Origin: Methylotenera versatilis 301
Lineage (GTDB): Bacteria > Pseudomonadota > Gammaproteobacteria > Burkholderiales > Methylophilaceae
Reading direction: 5' to 3'
DNA: 64,000 nt
Assembly (NCBI RefSeq): GCF_000093025.1
Contig: NC_014207.1
Coordinates: 62,001-126,000 of the forward strand
Shown here: piece by piece, positions 26,123 to 35,317 of the stretch
Position numbering within the stretch: the first letter of the stretch is position 1
Layout: each line of letters begins with the position of its first letter
Notes under the pieces: model-generated
Database searches by the model: none
What the model saw: the letters and a program-made list of their open reading frames with translations, nothing else
Told to the model about the DNA's origin: nothing
Made by a program: the position numbers and the translations under genes

Positions 26123-26522
26123 TTCATTTTATTTATTAGGGTTAATTTTTAGTATGAATGCATTTGCAGCAACGTCCCAAGAGCTGCTCAAGCAATATGA
26201 AGTGCAAGCTAAGCAAGAGAATACAGCTTTTGCAGGATTCTCGGCTGAACGTGGAGCTAGCTTTTTTAAAGCAGAACGTACGCATAGCGATGGTAAAAAA
26301 GTGAGCTGTGCAACTTGTCACACTTCAGATCCGCGTAAGCAAGGTAAAACTCGTGCTAACAAAGTGATTGAGCCGATGGCGACTATTGCTAATCCTCAGC
26401 GTTTTACTGATGCAACTAAGGTGGAAAAATGGTTTGGTCGTAATTGCAAAGATGTGCTGGAGCGTGCTTGTACGGCTCAAGAAAAAGGCGACTATATTCA
26501 ATATTTAACCAGCGTGAAGTAA
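26115..26522 (+). CDS. SHP-like (DUF1924) monohaem cytochrome c
   Basis: A 135-residue periplasmic cytochrome with a signal peptide (MRNSFYLLGLIFSMNAFA) and one haem site, CATCH. The following TSDPRKQGKTRANKVIEPMA and the pair of later cysteines (NCKDVLERACT) match DUF1924, the family of sphaeroides haem protein (SHP), an oxygen-binding cytochrome with an unusual asparagine ligand. The start at 26115 is fixed by AAGGAG six bases upstream; an ATG at 26100 lies before that site. It overlaps the end of the cytochrome b gene and precedes the dihaem cytochrome gene, the standard SHP gene set. Confidence 0.85.
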   Translation: MRNSFYLLGLIFSMNAFAATSQELLKQYEVQAKQENTAFAGFSAERGASFFKAERTHSDGKKVSCATCHTSDPRKQGKTRANKVIEPMATIANPQRFTDATKVEKWFGRNCKDVLERACTAQEKGDYIQYLTSVK

Positions 26523-26529
26523 AGGCGAT

Positions 26530-27057
26530 ATGATGAAAAAATGGATGCAACTCTTGGTATTAATAACTAGCATTACTTCAGCTGGAACGCTATTGGCTAG
26601 TGGTGGTTTTGGCGAAGGTGGCGAAAGCCATGGCAGTCAAATGCCAGTAGTCAATAACGCAAAATGGAAATCAGAATGTAGCAGTTGCCATATGCTTTAT
26701 CATCCAGCTTTATTGCCTGAGCGCTCATGGAACAAAGTAATGGCAGGGCTAGATCAACATTTTGGCGAAAATGCGAGTTTGGATACTGCAGCGCATGATG
26801 AAATTGCTAAATTTTTAGCAGAAAATAGCGCAGACAAGCAAGCCAATCGCCGTTCAAATCGTATTAATCAATCTATTCCTGCAGCTGCGACGCTAATTCG
26901 AATTAGTGAAACACCTTACTTTGTAGCCAAGCATGACGAGGTTTCTGCTAATACTTTTAAACGTAAAAGCATAGGCAGCCCATCAAATTGTATCGCTTGT
27001 CACAAAGGCGCAGAAAAAGGTGATTTTTCTGAGTCGCAGGTTAAGATTCCACGTTAA
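26530..27057 (+). CDS. Dihaem cytochrome c (DHC)
   Basis: A 175-residue exported cytochrome with two haem sites: CSSCH (about residues 50-54) and CIACH near the C-terminus (about 158-162). The spacing between them and the YHPALLPERSW segment after the first haem match DHC, the partner of SHP. The signal peptide ends near LLASGG. Two adjacent ATGs (26530, 26533) are possible starts; AAAGG fits the second slightly better. It probably carries electrons between the cytochrome b and SHP. It lies seven bases after the SHP gene. Confidence 0.88.
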   Translation: MMKKWMQLLVLITSITSAGTLLASGGFGEGGESHGSQMPVVNNAKWKSECSSCHMLYHPALLPERSWNKVMAGLDQHFGENASLDTAAHDEIAKFLAENSADKQANRRSNRINQSIPAAATLIRISETPYFVAKHDEVSANTFKRKSIGSPSNCIACHKGAEKGDFSESQVKIPR

Positions 27058-27066
27058 TATAATCGA

Positions 27067-27732
27067 ATGAGAGTTCTATTGGTAGAGGACGATGCCCTGC
27101 TGGGCGATGGCGTACGAGCTGGCTTGAAGCAAGCAGGATTTGCTGTAGATTGGACACAAGATGGACAAGCCGCAAAACTAGCGCTAGAAACTGAAGAATA
27201 TGCATTGATGGTGCTAGATTTAGGTTTGCCTAAGTTAAGTGGTATCGATGTGCTTAAATGGCTGCGAGGTGCCAATTTAGCTCTACCAGTGCTTGTGCTT
27301 ACTGCACGAGATACGGTTGCTGACCGGGTGATTGGCTTGAATGCTGGCGCTGATGATTATCTAATCAAACCTTTTGATTTAGATGAATTGATTGCGCGAT
27401 TGAATGCTTTACTGCGTCGCAGCGCTGGTCAAGTCACACTCACTTTGCAACATGGTGACATTGAATTGACGCCCTCTACACACCAAGTGAGTAAAAACGG
27501 TCAAATAGTTGAGCTTGCCGCGCGCGAATTTTCCTTGTTTCATGAACTTTTGCTACATGCTGGTCGTGTGCAATCACGCGAGCAGTTAGAGCAGCATCTT
27601 TATGGCTGGGGCGAAGAGGTTGAGAGCAACTCGGTAGAGGTACATATTCATCACTTGCGCAAGAAATTAGGCTCCGCATTGATTCGAACCATACGAGGTG
27701 TTGGTTATGTGATAGATAAGGAGTCAGCATGA
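27067..27732 (+). CDS. OmpR-family response regulator (QseB/PmrA group)
   Basis: A 221-residue regulator with a receiver domain (about 1-115) and a winged-helix DNA-binding domain (about 125-218). The phosphoacceptor is Asp51 in LMVLDLGLP; the acidic pocket EDD (residues 7-9) and Lys101 in LIKPFD are intact. The C-terminal ending IRTIRGVGYVID is typical of QseB/PmrA/TctD-type regulators. It lies nine bases after the dihaem cytochrome gene and overlaps the sensor kinase start by four bases, so it should regulate this operon. The signal is unknown; redox or oxygen would suit the cytochromes. Confidence 0.93.
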   Translation: MRVLLVEDDALLGDGVRAGLKQAGFAVDWTQDGQAAKLALETEEYALMVLDLGLPKLSGIDVLKWLRGANLALPVLVLTARDTVADRVIGLNAGADDYLIKPFDLDELIARLNALLRRSAGQVTLTLQHGDIELTPSTHQVSKNGQIVELAAREFSLFHELLLHAGRVQSREQLEQHLYGWGEEVESNSVEVHIHHLRKKLGSALIRTIRGVGYVIDKESA

Positions 27733-29090
27733 GTATGAAATCATTGCGATTGCGTCTAGTGTTGCTATTGTCTGTTGGGCTAGGCGTAGCTTGGCTAGTG
27801 GCTGCATGGTTTACTCACCTAGAGTCACGAGAAGAAATCAATCGATTATTTGATGCGCAACTTGCCCAATCTGCTCAGGTGCTGCTTGGTACAACGCGTC
27901 ATGAGATACACGAACGTATTGAACATGGTGAAGATGAAATTCAAGTTTCACACGAATATGAACAAAAATTAGCTTTTCAAATTTGGGATGAGCATGATTT
28001 GTTATTACGTTCTACGACTGCGCCCACTACTGCTATGACCGCTAAAGGGGGATATAGCAACACCATTATCAGCGGTCAACCGTTGCGTGTATTCACTAGA
28101 TGGGATACGAATCATGAGTTTATGATTCAAGTTGCTCAGCCGCTAGCAGGGCGAGAGTCTTTAGCGCGCCACATTACAATCCGGATGCTGATACCTACGT
28201 TGGCCGCTTTGCCAGTACTGGCGTTACTGATTTGGTTTGGCATTAGTACGGGCTTGAGACCTCTGCAGCGATTAAAACATGAGGTTACAGAGCGTGCAGC
28301 AAAGCAGCTTGAACCGCTCGCAATGATGGATGTGCCCGATGAGGTTCTACCATTAGTAAAGTCGCTTAATGAATTATTTGCACGTTTAGAATACGCCTTT
28401 GAAGGCGAAAGACGTTTTACAGCTGATGCCGCACATGAACTGCGCACGCCACTCGCGGCGCTTAAAATTCAAGCGCAAGTGGCATTACGTTCTACCAATA
28501 AAGCAGAACGCAATGCTGCATTGGAGAATGTTCTACATGGCGTTGATCGTGCGACTAGATTGGTTGAGCAGTTACTTACTTTGGCTAGAATAGACCCAGA
28601 AGCCGCCGCCGCAGGTTTTAAGCAAGTTGACTTACAGGGCTTAGCTGCGACTGCGATGGCTAATTTAGAGCCTTTAGCACGTGCAAAGCACATTGAAATG
28701 CTGCTTGAAGAAGGGCAAACTTGTTACATGTTTGGAGATGATGTTCAACTTGGGTTATTGCTACGTAATTTGTTAGATAATGCTATTCGTTATTCACCTG
28801 CAGGTGGTCTAGTGTCCATCAAAGTGACTCATATTAATGGTGTTCACTTAGAGGTGCGTGACACTGGGCCAGGGATTCCTGAGGTTGAGCGCGAGCAAGT
28901 GTTACAACGTTTTTATCGCATCTCTGGTAGCGGTGAAGAAGGTAGTGGGCTCGGTTTGTCGATTGTCCGTCGCATTGTTGAGTTGCACGGAGCAAGGCTA
29001 GAACTTACTGATAGTGAATCAGGACAGGGATTGTTGGTACGAGTGATTTGGCCTAATCCCCAACCTGATGCTACAGACCATTTACTCTAA
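27729..29090 (+). CDS. Sensor histidine kinase (QseC-like)
   Basis: A 453-residue inner-membrane kinase. Two membrane helices (about 8-27 and 152-175) bracket a periplasmic sensor region of about 125 residues, followed by a short linker. The dimerisation/phosphoacceptor motif is FTADAAHELRTPLAALK (H-box). The ATPase domain has the N-box LLRNLLDNAIRYSP, the G1 motif DTGPGIP and the GSGLGLSIV G2 box. All are intact. The overlap with the response regulator gene shows they form one pair. Confidence 0.93.
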   Translation: MSMKSLRLRLVLLLSVGLGVAWLVAAWFTHLESREEINRLFDAQLAQSAQVLLGTTRHEIHERIEHGEDEIQVSHEYEQKLAFQIWDEHDLLLRSTTAPTTAMTAKGGYSNTIISGQPLRVFTRWDTNHEFMIQVAQPLAGRESLARHITIRMLIPTLAALPVLALLIWFGISTGLRPLQRLKHEVTERAAKQLEPLAMMDVPDEVLPLVKSLNELFARLEYAFEGERRFTADAAHELRTPLAALKIQAQVALRSTNKAERNAALENVLHGVDRATRLVEQLLTLARIDPEAAAAGFKQVDLQGLAATAMANLEPLARAKHIEMLLEEGQTCYMFGDDVQLGLLLRNLLDNAIRYSPAGGLVSIKVTHINGVHLEVRDTGPGIPEVEREQVLQRFYRISGSGEEGSGLGLSIVRRIVELHGARLELTDSESGQGLLVRVIWPNPQPDATDHLL

Positions 29091-29195
29091 GAATTTAGTG
29101 CGGGTTTTTTGTAGTTTGTAATATATACGTTGTTCTGCTGTCATAGAATGATGCGCTGGGAATTTTTTGAAATCTATCTTTAGTGAGGTGCTGAT

Positions 29196-29972
29196 ATGAG
29201 TGATTTATCTGCTCTAAAAGGTATTTTATTTGATTTGGATGGTGTGCTTTACACAGGTTCAAATGCGATTGATGGCGCCGTAGAAGCAATTGAAAAGTTA
29301 CGCGCCAGCCATATATGCCGCTTTGTTACCAACACTAGCACCTTATCTTTGGTTTCTCTTCAGCAAAAAATCAATAAGCTAGGCTTTGCAATCCCCATCA
29401 ATGAAATTATCAGCGCCCCGCAAGCGACCTTATTTTATTTACAACGTCAAAAAAATCCAGTTTGTCGTTTGTTATTAGCTGAGGATGTAAAACAGGACTT
29501 CAAAGAATTCCATCAATCTGTAGCTGCTGCAAATTACATCGTCATTGGTGATATTGGAAGCACGTGGTCTTACACGCTTTTAAATCAGGTGTTTAATGAT
29601 TTGATGCAAGGTGCGAAACTGATTGCGATTCATAAAAATAAGTTTTGGCAGACTGAACATGGTTTACAGATGGATATTGGTGGGTTTGTGGAGGCTTTAG
29701 AATATGCCAGCGGCGTGAAAGCCATGATTATAGGTAAGCCTTCTGCCGATTTCTTTCAGATTGCTTTAGATGATATGGGACTTAAATCATCTGAAGTAGC
29801 CATGATAGGCGATGATATTGATGTGGACGTTGGTGGAAGCCAACAAATTGGACTAACAGGAATATTGGTGAAAACAGGTAAATATCGCCAAAACTATGCT
29901 GAGGCATCTCAAGTTAAACCAGACTTACTTATTGACTCGATTGCTGATTTACCTAAATTACTTGGATTATGA
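29196..29972 (+). CDS. HAD-superfamily phosphatase, LHPP/NagD-like (TIGR01458 type)
   Basis: A 258-residue cytoplasmic hydrolase of the HAD IIA group. Motif I is ILFDLDGVLYTG, motif II FVTNTST, motif III the KPSADFF lysine and motif IV MIGDDIDVDVGG. This set matches the LHPP/TIGR01458 subfamily, related to phospholysine phosphohistidine inorganic pyrophosphate phosphatase; the bacterial substrate is unknown. It stands alone between the kinase gene and the convergent hem operon. An AGTGAG ribosome binding site precedes the ATG. Confidence 0.85.
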   Translation: MSDLSALKGILFDLDGVLYTGSNAIDGAVEAIEKLRASHICRFVTNTSTLSLVSLQQKINKLGFAIPINEIISAPQATLFYLQRQKNPVCRLLLAEDVKQDFKEFHQSVAAANYIVIGDIGSTWSYTLLNQVFNDLMQGAKLIAIHKNKFWQTEHGLQMDIGGFVEALEYASGVKAMIIGKPSADFFQIALDDMGLKSSEVAMIGDDIDVDVGGSQQIGLTGILVKTGKYRQNYAEASQVKPDLLIDSIADLPKLLGL

Positions 29973-30022
29973 AGCTTTTTTAAGCTTATTGTTTAGCTAC
30001 GCGTGCTTAACAAGGTTTGCCA

Positions 30023-30445
30023 TCACTTAAATAAAAACCCCTGTTTATTTTTTTCTAATGCCAGTGCTGCCAATAGCTTTTCATGGTCAGCATTTTGAAT
30101 TAAATCATGCGCATGATTAATAGCAGTTTCGGCACTTTCAAAATCGCCTTCCGCGAGTGCATGCATGCCTTCTAGCAACCAGTCGTTGCTGGCTTTTAGG
30201 CGTTGCGCTTCTTGTTTGTTACGTCTATTGGCGGGTAAGAATCGTAAAAAATGCACAAATCTTAAAAAGTAATGGAGTAGTAAAAAGCCCAATACAATCA
30301 AAATCAGTAAAAAATTGAACGAAAATTGCAGGCGATAGGGTGGCCGCACAATCAGCACATAACCCTGATTGTTACTGGCTATTAATACCACGGCTAGTAG
30401 CAGTAACGCCATGAATAACCACCAAAATATTTTGCGTTTTATCAT
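30023..30445 (-). CDS. hemY: HemY-like protein reduced to its membrane domain (short)
   Basis: A 140-residue protein that matches only the HemY_N part of HemY: two membrane segments (about 8-26 and 40-64), SNNQGYVLIVRPPYRLQFSFN between them, and one helix pair (LLEGMHALAEGDFESAETAI) resembling the first tetratricopeptide repeat. It then stops. HemY proteins are usually about 390-420 residues with many repeats. The missing ~250 residues cannot be encoded nearby: only 50 bases separate its stop from the end of the convergent HAD gene. It keeps its place after hemX in the hemC-hemD-hemX-hemY order. It is either a shortened functional form or a truncation. Confidence 0.75.
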   Translation of the reverse strand: MIKRKIFWWLFMALLLLAVVLIASNNQGYVLIVRPPYRLQFSFNFLLILIVLGFLLLHYFLRFVHFLRFLPANRRNKQEAQRLKASNDWLLEGMHALAEGDFESAETAINHAHDLIQNADHEKLLAALALEKNKQGFLFK

Positions 30446-30459
30446 GATTGATTGCTGAT

Positions 30460-31500
30460 TTAATCTGATTTTTCTAGACTTAATTTATAACGGTTCACAG
30501 CTGCGATACTTTCCGTCAGTTGTGGCAACTGAATATCAATGTTGTTGCCAGATAATTTTTTTAATAACTTAAATGCTTGTGTGGCGTTTGGGTGTTTGGC
30601 ATCAAAATATTGATTGATCCATGCCGTAACGGTGGCAAGATCCGCTTTATAACTCACTTCGTCATGCTGCAATAACGCAATTCTAGCGGTGAGCAAACGC
30701 AATTTTAAATTCTCGCGCAGATAAAATGCGTGATCTGTTGATAGTAGTGGCGGCTCGGGTTTATCAATGCGCTCTACCGTGACTAGATTTTTAATATCGT
30801 TCCAAATGGGGTAGGTGACTTTTTGCAAAGTATTTAGGTGTGTGGTTTTGGCAATATTTTGCTGAGCCGCATTTGCATTGAGTGTAGGCTGACGTTCGCT
30901 GATTAACGGTATGGTCGCACATAAATCAGCTAAGGTTTCTAGTTGTGCACTCATGCCTACTACATCTACTTGCGGTAATTTTCGCAGATTCTCTATTTCA
31001 AGTGCGAGAGTTTCTCTTAGCTGATTTGCTCGCGGTAAATTGAGTGGCTCCAAGCGCTTATCTGCCGCCTGCAACGCTAATAAAGCAGTTTTTACATTGC
31101 CTACAAGTTGCAGTTGTTGGTTGGCAATCGTTAATAGCTGCTCAACTTCAGCCACAGCAGTAGCTTCGCGGTTCTCAGCGAGCTGATCATAAAGTGTTTG
31201 CAGTACATCTTGCTGGTCACGTGACTCTTCTAATTTTTGCTCTAAAATTACCGTGCGGGCGTTGGCTTCAGTACTTCGTTCTTCTGCCTTTTTCGCAAGC
31301 GCCAAGCTTTGTTGGTTGTTTGCTTGATAGTCTTCAAGTTTTTGGCTGAGCGACTTTTCTACTTCATTAAATCGCTGGCGAGTGTTTACCCATTGCCATG
31401 CGAGTGTTAGCAATGCGATTATACCCAGTATCAACGCGGTATTGGCGAAGAGTGAGGGCTTACGTCTATCTGAAATTGAGGTGTTTGGTGTGTCAGCCAT
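30460..31500 (-). CDS. hemX: HemX, uroporphyrinogen-III C-methyltransferase-like membrane protein
   Basis: A 346-residue protein with one N-terminal membrane helix (about 19-37), a long coiled coil (about 40-110, rich in Lys, Glu and Gln) and the HemX domain (about 115-340). Despite the family name it lacks the SAM-binding methyltransferase motifs of CobA, so enzymatic activity is doubtful. HemX is regularly found after hemD and before hemY, as here, and is thought to help haem biosynthesis at the membrane. hemY follows 14 bases later. Confidence 0.85.
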   Translation of the reverse strand: MADTPNTSISDRRKPSLFANTALILGIIALLTLAWQWVNTRQRFNEVEKSLSQKLEDYQANNQQSLALAKKAEERSTEANARTVILEQKLEESRDQQDVLQTLYDQLAENREATAVAEVEQLLTIANQQLQLVGNVKTALLALQAADKRLEPLNLPRANQLRETLALEIENLRKLPQVDVVGMSAQLETLADLCATIPLISERQPTLNANAAQQNIAKTTHLNTLQKVTYPIWNDIKNLVTVERIDKPEPPLLSTDHAFYLRENLKLRLLTARIALLQHDEVSYKADLATVTAWINQYFDAKHPNATQAFKLLKKLSGNNIDIQLPQLTESIAAVNRYKLSLEKSD

Positions 31501-31517
31501 TGTAATTCATCACTTGT

Positions 31518-32300
31518 TTAATTCGCTACTTGAGATAAAGCCAACTGAGATAAACATTTAATCATCGCATCATCGCCTGGTGCTTCAGTCACTAATACTT
31601 TAAAACCAAGCTGCAGTGGCTGCTCGGCGATTCGGGCATGATTAACACACAGCGTGACGCGGCGCAGCCATTCGGATTCGCCTGCTATATCTAACAAATT
31701 GCGCATGGCTTCACTGCTCGTCACGATGACGGCATTTAAATGACCTTGCTGCCATTCACTATTCAGAAATTGTGCGTCAGTTTGTGGGTTAATGCGACGG
31801 TAGCATTCGGCAAATGTGACATTTGCGCCGCGAGATTTAAGCGTATTTGCTAACATGTCGCGCCCGCCAACTCCACGAAAAATGACGATATTTTTATTCT
31901 CAACATCGTGCATTTCAGCAAGTGCCAGTAAGGTTTCGCTGTCAAAACGTGTGTGTGGTATCAGCACTTGATGAACGCCATACAAACTGAGTTCTTTAGC
32001 GGTTTGATGACCAATTGCGGCAAATTTCAGATTTTCAGGCACATTGCCAAATTTTTTGAGAATTCTCGGTAATGAGTTATCAACCGCATTGGTGCTAATA
32101 AAGATTGCCCAGTCAGCTTGCTCAAGGTCGGCAATGACATTTTCAAATTCATGATAATCGTCTAAAGGCGAAATGGCGAGCAATGGAAATGAAATCGCAT
32201 CACCGCCATGGTGTTGAATCGCCTCACAGATACTTTCAGCTTGGTCGACAGGCCGGGTGACCGCAACGTGCAAACCTTTTAGTACATTATCTGCCATCAT
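31518..32300 (-). CDS. hemD: HemD, uroporphyrinogen-III synthase
   Basis: A 260-residue enzyme that cyclises hydroxymethylbilane to uroporphyrinogen III. It shows the two-lobe fold signature with weak overall conservation: VAVTRPVDQAESIC near the start, ADWAIFISTNAVDN, FAAIGHQTAKEL, the FRGVGGRDMLANTLKSRGA segment and AVIVTSSEAMRNLL. It lies between hemC (22 bases upstream) and hemX (17 bases downstream), a common proteobacterial order. No unusual features. Confidence 0.93.
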   Translation of the reverse strand: MMADNVLKGLHVAVTRPVDQAESICEAIQHHGGDAISFPLLAISPLDDYHEFENVIADLEQADWAIFISTNAVDNSLPRILKKFGNVPENLKFAAIGHQTAKELSLYGVHQVLIPHTRFDSETLLALAEMHDVENKNIVIFRGVGGRDMLANTLKSRGANVTFAECYRRINPQTDAQFLNSEWQQGHLNAVIVTSSEAMRNLLDIAGESEWLRRVTLCVNHARIAEQPLQLGFKVLVTEAPGDDAMIKCLSQLALSQVAN

Positions 32301-32322
32301 GAATAATGACTACTTTCGCTAT

Positions 32323-33282
32323 TTACTTATGACCATCAAGCGCAGAGAGAATGTCGTTAGCGCCTTTTGCCAACAATTGATTGGCTAACGCTTTGCCTAA
32401 AGCATCCGCTTGGTTTCTGTTACCGTTGGCAGTCTCTATTAGCATTTGCTTACCATCCACACTCGCTACGAAGCCAGTGATGCTAATCTCCTCGCCTTTG
32501 CATGTTGCATAAGCGCCAAGTGGCACGGTGCAACTGCCCGCGAGCGCACGGCTCATGGCGCGTTCTGCTTCAACACATACTTGTGTATCTGGGTGATTTA
32601 ATGGGGCTAAAACGGCTAACAAATCAGGGCGGTTCGCATTGATTTCTATGCCTAAAGCACCTTGGCCAACCGCAGGAATACTTAATTCAGGTGAAATCAC
32701 ATTGCGAATTCTGGCGCTAAGTCCTAAGCGAATCAAACCCGCTGCGGCGAGGATAATCGCGGCGTATTGACCTTCATCCAGTTTGCGAAGGCGCGTTTGC
32801 AAATTACCACGTAAGGATTCGATTTTTAAATGCGGTAAACGTGCTTGTAATTGGCTCTGACGACGCAGGCTAGAAGTACCAACAATACTCCCTTCAGGCA
32901 AGTCTTCAAGTGAGTTAAAGTCATTTGAAACAAAGGCGTCGCGAGGATCTTCACGTTCACCAGTGGCAGCCATCATAAAGCCTTCAGGCAAGTTCATTGG
33001 CACGTCTTTCATGCTATGAACAGCCAAGTCTGCACGGCCATCTTCCAATGCAGTTTCTAGCTCCTTTACAAACAAACCTTTGCCGCCGACTTTTGCCAAA
33101 GGTGTATCTAAAATTTGATCGCCAGTGGTGGTCATGCCCAAGATTTCCACAATAGTGGAAGGGTAAAGCGCTTGCAAACGGCTTTGAATATGCAAGGCTT
33201 GCCACATTGCTAATGGGCTTTCGCGTGATGCAATTACCAGTTTGCTGGGTGTTTGAAAGGAAGTTGGGCTAGGAGTATTCAT
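32323..33282 (-). CDS. hemC: HemC, porphobilinogen deaminase
   Basis: A 319-residue enzyme that joins four porphobilinogen units into hydroxymethylbilane. [33 protein letters not shown] (with the catalytic aspartate), [16 protein letters not shown] and [14 protein letters not shown], whose cysteine carries the dipyrromethane cofactor, are all present. The first ~12 residues ([13 protein letters not shown]) are an extra leader. It begins the hemC-D-X-Y group and lies 60 bases after the algR-like gene, the same order as in Pseudomonas algZ-algR-hemC-hemD. Confidence 0.97.
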   Translation of the reverse strand: MNTPSPTSFQTPSKLVIASRESPLAMWQALHIQSRLQALYPSTIVEILGMTTTGDQILDTPLAKVGGKGLFVKELETALEDGRADLAVHSMKDVPMNLPEGFMMAATGEREDPRDAFVSNDFNSLEDLPEGSIVGTSSLRRQSQLQARLPHLKIESLRGNLQTRLRKLDEGQYAAIILAAAGLIRLGLSARIRNVISPELSIPAVGQGALGIEINANRPDLLAVLAPLNHPDTQVCVEAERAMSRALAGSCTVPLGAYATCKGEEISITGFVASVDGKQMLIETANGNRNQADALGKALANQLLAKGANDILSALDGHK

Positions 33283-33342
33283 AAGCTTAAAATAGGCAGT
33301 TTAATGGGTAAGTTTTATTTTAGCACAAGCAGCGATGTAGCT

Positions 33343-34101
33343 TTAGTTTGCGCGGATGAGATGTTGTTGACGTCGGCTGACAGCGATCGTCTCATCGGTG
33401 TTTTTTAATAAGGCGACCCAATGTTTTTCGCAACTTTTATTGCCATCTTCATCAAACTCTTGGTGACGTTTTTCATAGCCTAGAATATAGGCTTTTGCCA
33501 CTAAACAATTACGATGTAAACGAATGAAAATATTATGAAATTCGTGCTCTAAATTATTAAGCGACTCTTCAAGAAGGTATTCTTTTTCTGCGGTCCGCAC
33601 AGTGATGTATTTAAGCTCAGCACGCAAATATATTACATCAGCAACGGGAATCAATAAAATTCGCCCACGTTCAGAAATGCTGAAATGTGTCTTTTGCGGA
33701 CTCAGTGGCGCGATTGCCTCAAGCTGGCTGGGCAATAGGGCGCGTGCTTTTTGTATGGCGCTTTGCAGGCGCTCCAAACGAATTGGCTTCAATAAGTAAT
33801 CTACTGCGCTCATATCAAAAGCTTGCATGGCATAGCTATCAAAAGCGGTGGTAAAGATAATGGCAGGCGGCTTAGTCATTTTTTGCAAATGTTGAGCCGC
33901 TTCAATGCCGTCTACGCCTGGCATACGAATGTCGAGTAAAACGATGTCCGGCTGATGTATATTGGCTAAGCTGAGTGCTTCCTGCCCATTTTTAGCTTCT
34001 GCAACAACATTAACATGGCTAATGTCGCTTAAAAGTTCACGCAAGCGATTGCGAGCTGGCGCTTCATCATCTGCAATTAATATGTTTAACGAGTTGGTCA
34101 T
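33343..34101 (-). CDS. LytTR-family response regulator (AlgR-like)
   Basis: A 252-residue regulator with a receiver domain (about 1-120; phosphoacceptor Asp in IVLLDIRMPGVDG; conserved Lys in YLLKPIRLERL) and a C-terminal LytTR DNA-binding domain (about 145-250: ISERGRILLIPVADVIYLRAELKY, then HRNCLVAKAYI). The layout and position beside hemC match AlgR of Pseudomonas. It overlaps the sensor gene by four bases. The targets here are unknown; AlgR controls exopolysaccharide and type IV pilus genes in pseudomonads, and a Pga operon and fimV genes are in this window, but a link is speculation. Confidence 0.9.
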   Translation of the reverse strand: MTNSLNILIADDEAPARNRLRELLSDISHVNVVAEAKNGQEALSLANIHQPDIVLLDIRMPGVDGIEAAQHLQKMTKPPAIIFTTAFDSYAMQAFDMSAVDYLLKPIRLERLQSAIQKARALLPSQLEAIAPLSPQKTHFSISERGRILLIPVADVIYLRAELKYITVRTAEKEYLLEESLNNLEHEFHNIFIRLHRNCLVAKAYILGYEKRHQEFDEDGNKSCEKHWVALLKNTDETIAVSRRQQHLIRAN

Positions 34102-35102
34102 TTAGTCGTATGTGGCAAAGTAATATGGACCTGATACTCACCATTTGATAGGCTACTTTTTAATGAGGCTTCAAGGTCAAAATGCAAAGTTAAACGCTCC
34201 TTAATGTTCTTCAGCGCCATTTGGTTACCAATATGTTTAGTGTTTTTGATACTGTAAGGATTGCTGAGGACTAAGTGAACTTCATTACGCTTGGTGTAGA
34301 TTTGGATGGTAATTTTACCACCAGTTGCTAACGGTTCTATGCCGTGATAGACCGCATTTTCTATCAACGGCTGCAATAGCAATGGTGGTATAAGTGCATC
34401 TGGCGGCATGTCATCGACTTTCCATTCAATAATAAGCCGCTCTTCTAGGCGTAACTTTTCTAAGGCTAAATATTGTCTGCATAAGGCGATTTCCTGCGCT
34501 AACGGGACTAAATCGCGATTATCTGCCATCAGCACGCGAAATAAGTCTGCCATATCTTCCAATGCAGTTTCAGCACGTTTGGGCTGGCTGCGAATCAGCG
34601 ACAGCACTGCGTTAATACAATTAAACAAAAAATGCGGGCGAATGCGTGCCTGTAGTGCTTGGAGTCTAGCTTCATCAATTGCTGGAGAATAAGCGCGCTC
34701 TTGAAGATTAAAGTAATGCAAGATGATACTACACACAATAAATGCATAAAAAATCGTACGTTTAATCGATGGTAAATTGTCAAATATCAAGGCTTGTGTG
34801 AGTAGCCAATGTAAACTATAACAAGCGAACAAAACAATGATAAAAATGGCGGTTATGCCGTGCCTATAACGTAGCTTTTTGAGTAGTGGGTAGCTTGCGT
34901 ATAACAATAGTAAGCTCAATAGCAGCATGGGTTGCGCGATTGCTGAGATGTTTGTCACAAGTGTTACAAACTCGGCAGCATTGCTGCTTAAGATCATCGC
35001 AGTGAGCGCTAATAATGCATTGGTAATCACTAAAATGCGTAACGCCACGCCTAGGTTACGTAGGTTAGGAAGGCGGTTACTTTTTCTCATGGCATGATTC
35101 AT
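34098..35102 (-). CDS. LytS/AlgZ-type sensor histidine kinase
   Basis: A membrane sensor with about four hydrophobic helices (residues ~20-130) and a cytoplasmic His_kinase domain (LQALQARIRPHFLFNCINAVLSLI, with the phosphorylated histidine in RPHFLFN) plus an ATPase lobe (PPLLLQPLIENAVYHGIEP). This is the unorthodox AlgZ/FimS class lacking a classical H-box. The ATG at 35102 is used; a TTG at 35111 and an ATG at 35090 are alternatives, none with a good ribosome binding site. It is divergent from argH, as algZ is in Pseudomonas. Confidence 0.87.
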   Translation of the reverse strand: MNHAMRKSNRLPNLRNLGVALRILVITNALLALTAMILSSNAAEFVTLVTNISAIAQPMLLLSLLLLYASYPLLKKLRYRHGITAIFIIVLFACYSLHWLLTQALIFDNLPSIKRTIFYAFIVCSIILHYFNLQERAYSPAIDEARLQALQARIRPHFLFNCINAVLSLIRSQPKRAETALEDMADLFRVLMADNRDLVPLAQEIALCRQYLALEKLRLEERLIIEWKVDDMPPDALIPPLLLQPLIENAVYHGIEPLATGGKITIQIYTKRNEVHLVLSNPYSIKNTKHIGNQMALKNIKERLTLHFDLEASLKSSLSNGEYQVHITLPHTTK

Positions 35103-35317
35103 GCACGTCAAATGTTGTTATTTGGTCTTTTTTGCGCATTAGTTAAATCGTAATCTTTGCAATATGCATTATACTAATCACATAAGTGTATTATTATTAA
35201 GCAATAATTGATATAAAAAGTCAAAGTAGTGATTAAAAATGGTGTGATAAGCACTTGAGTAAAATTTAATCCGAAACTATGAAATAGACATTCGAGCCGT
35301 AAGATAAGAAAGAAAAA

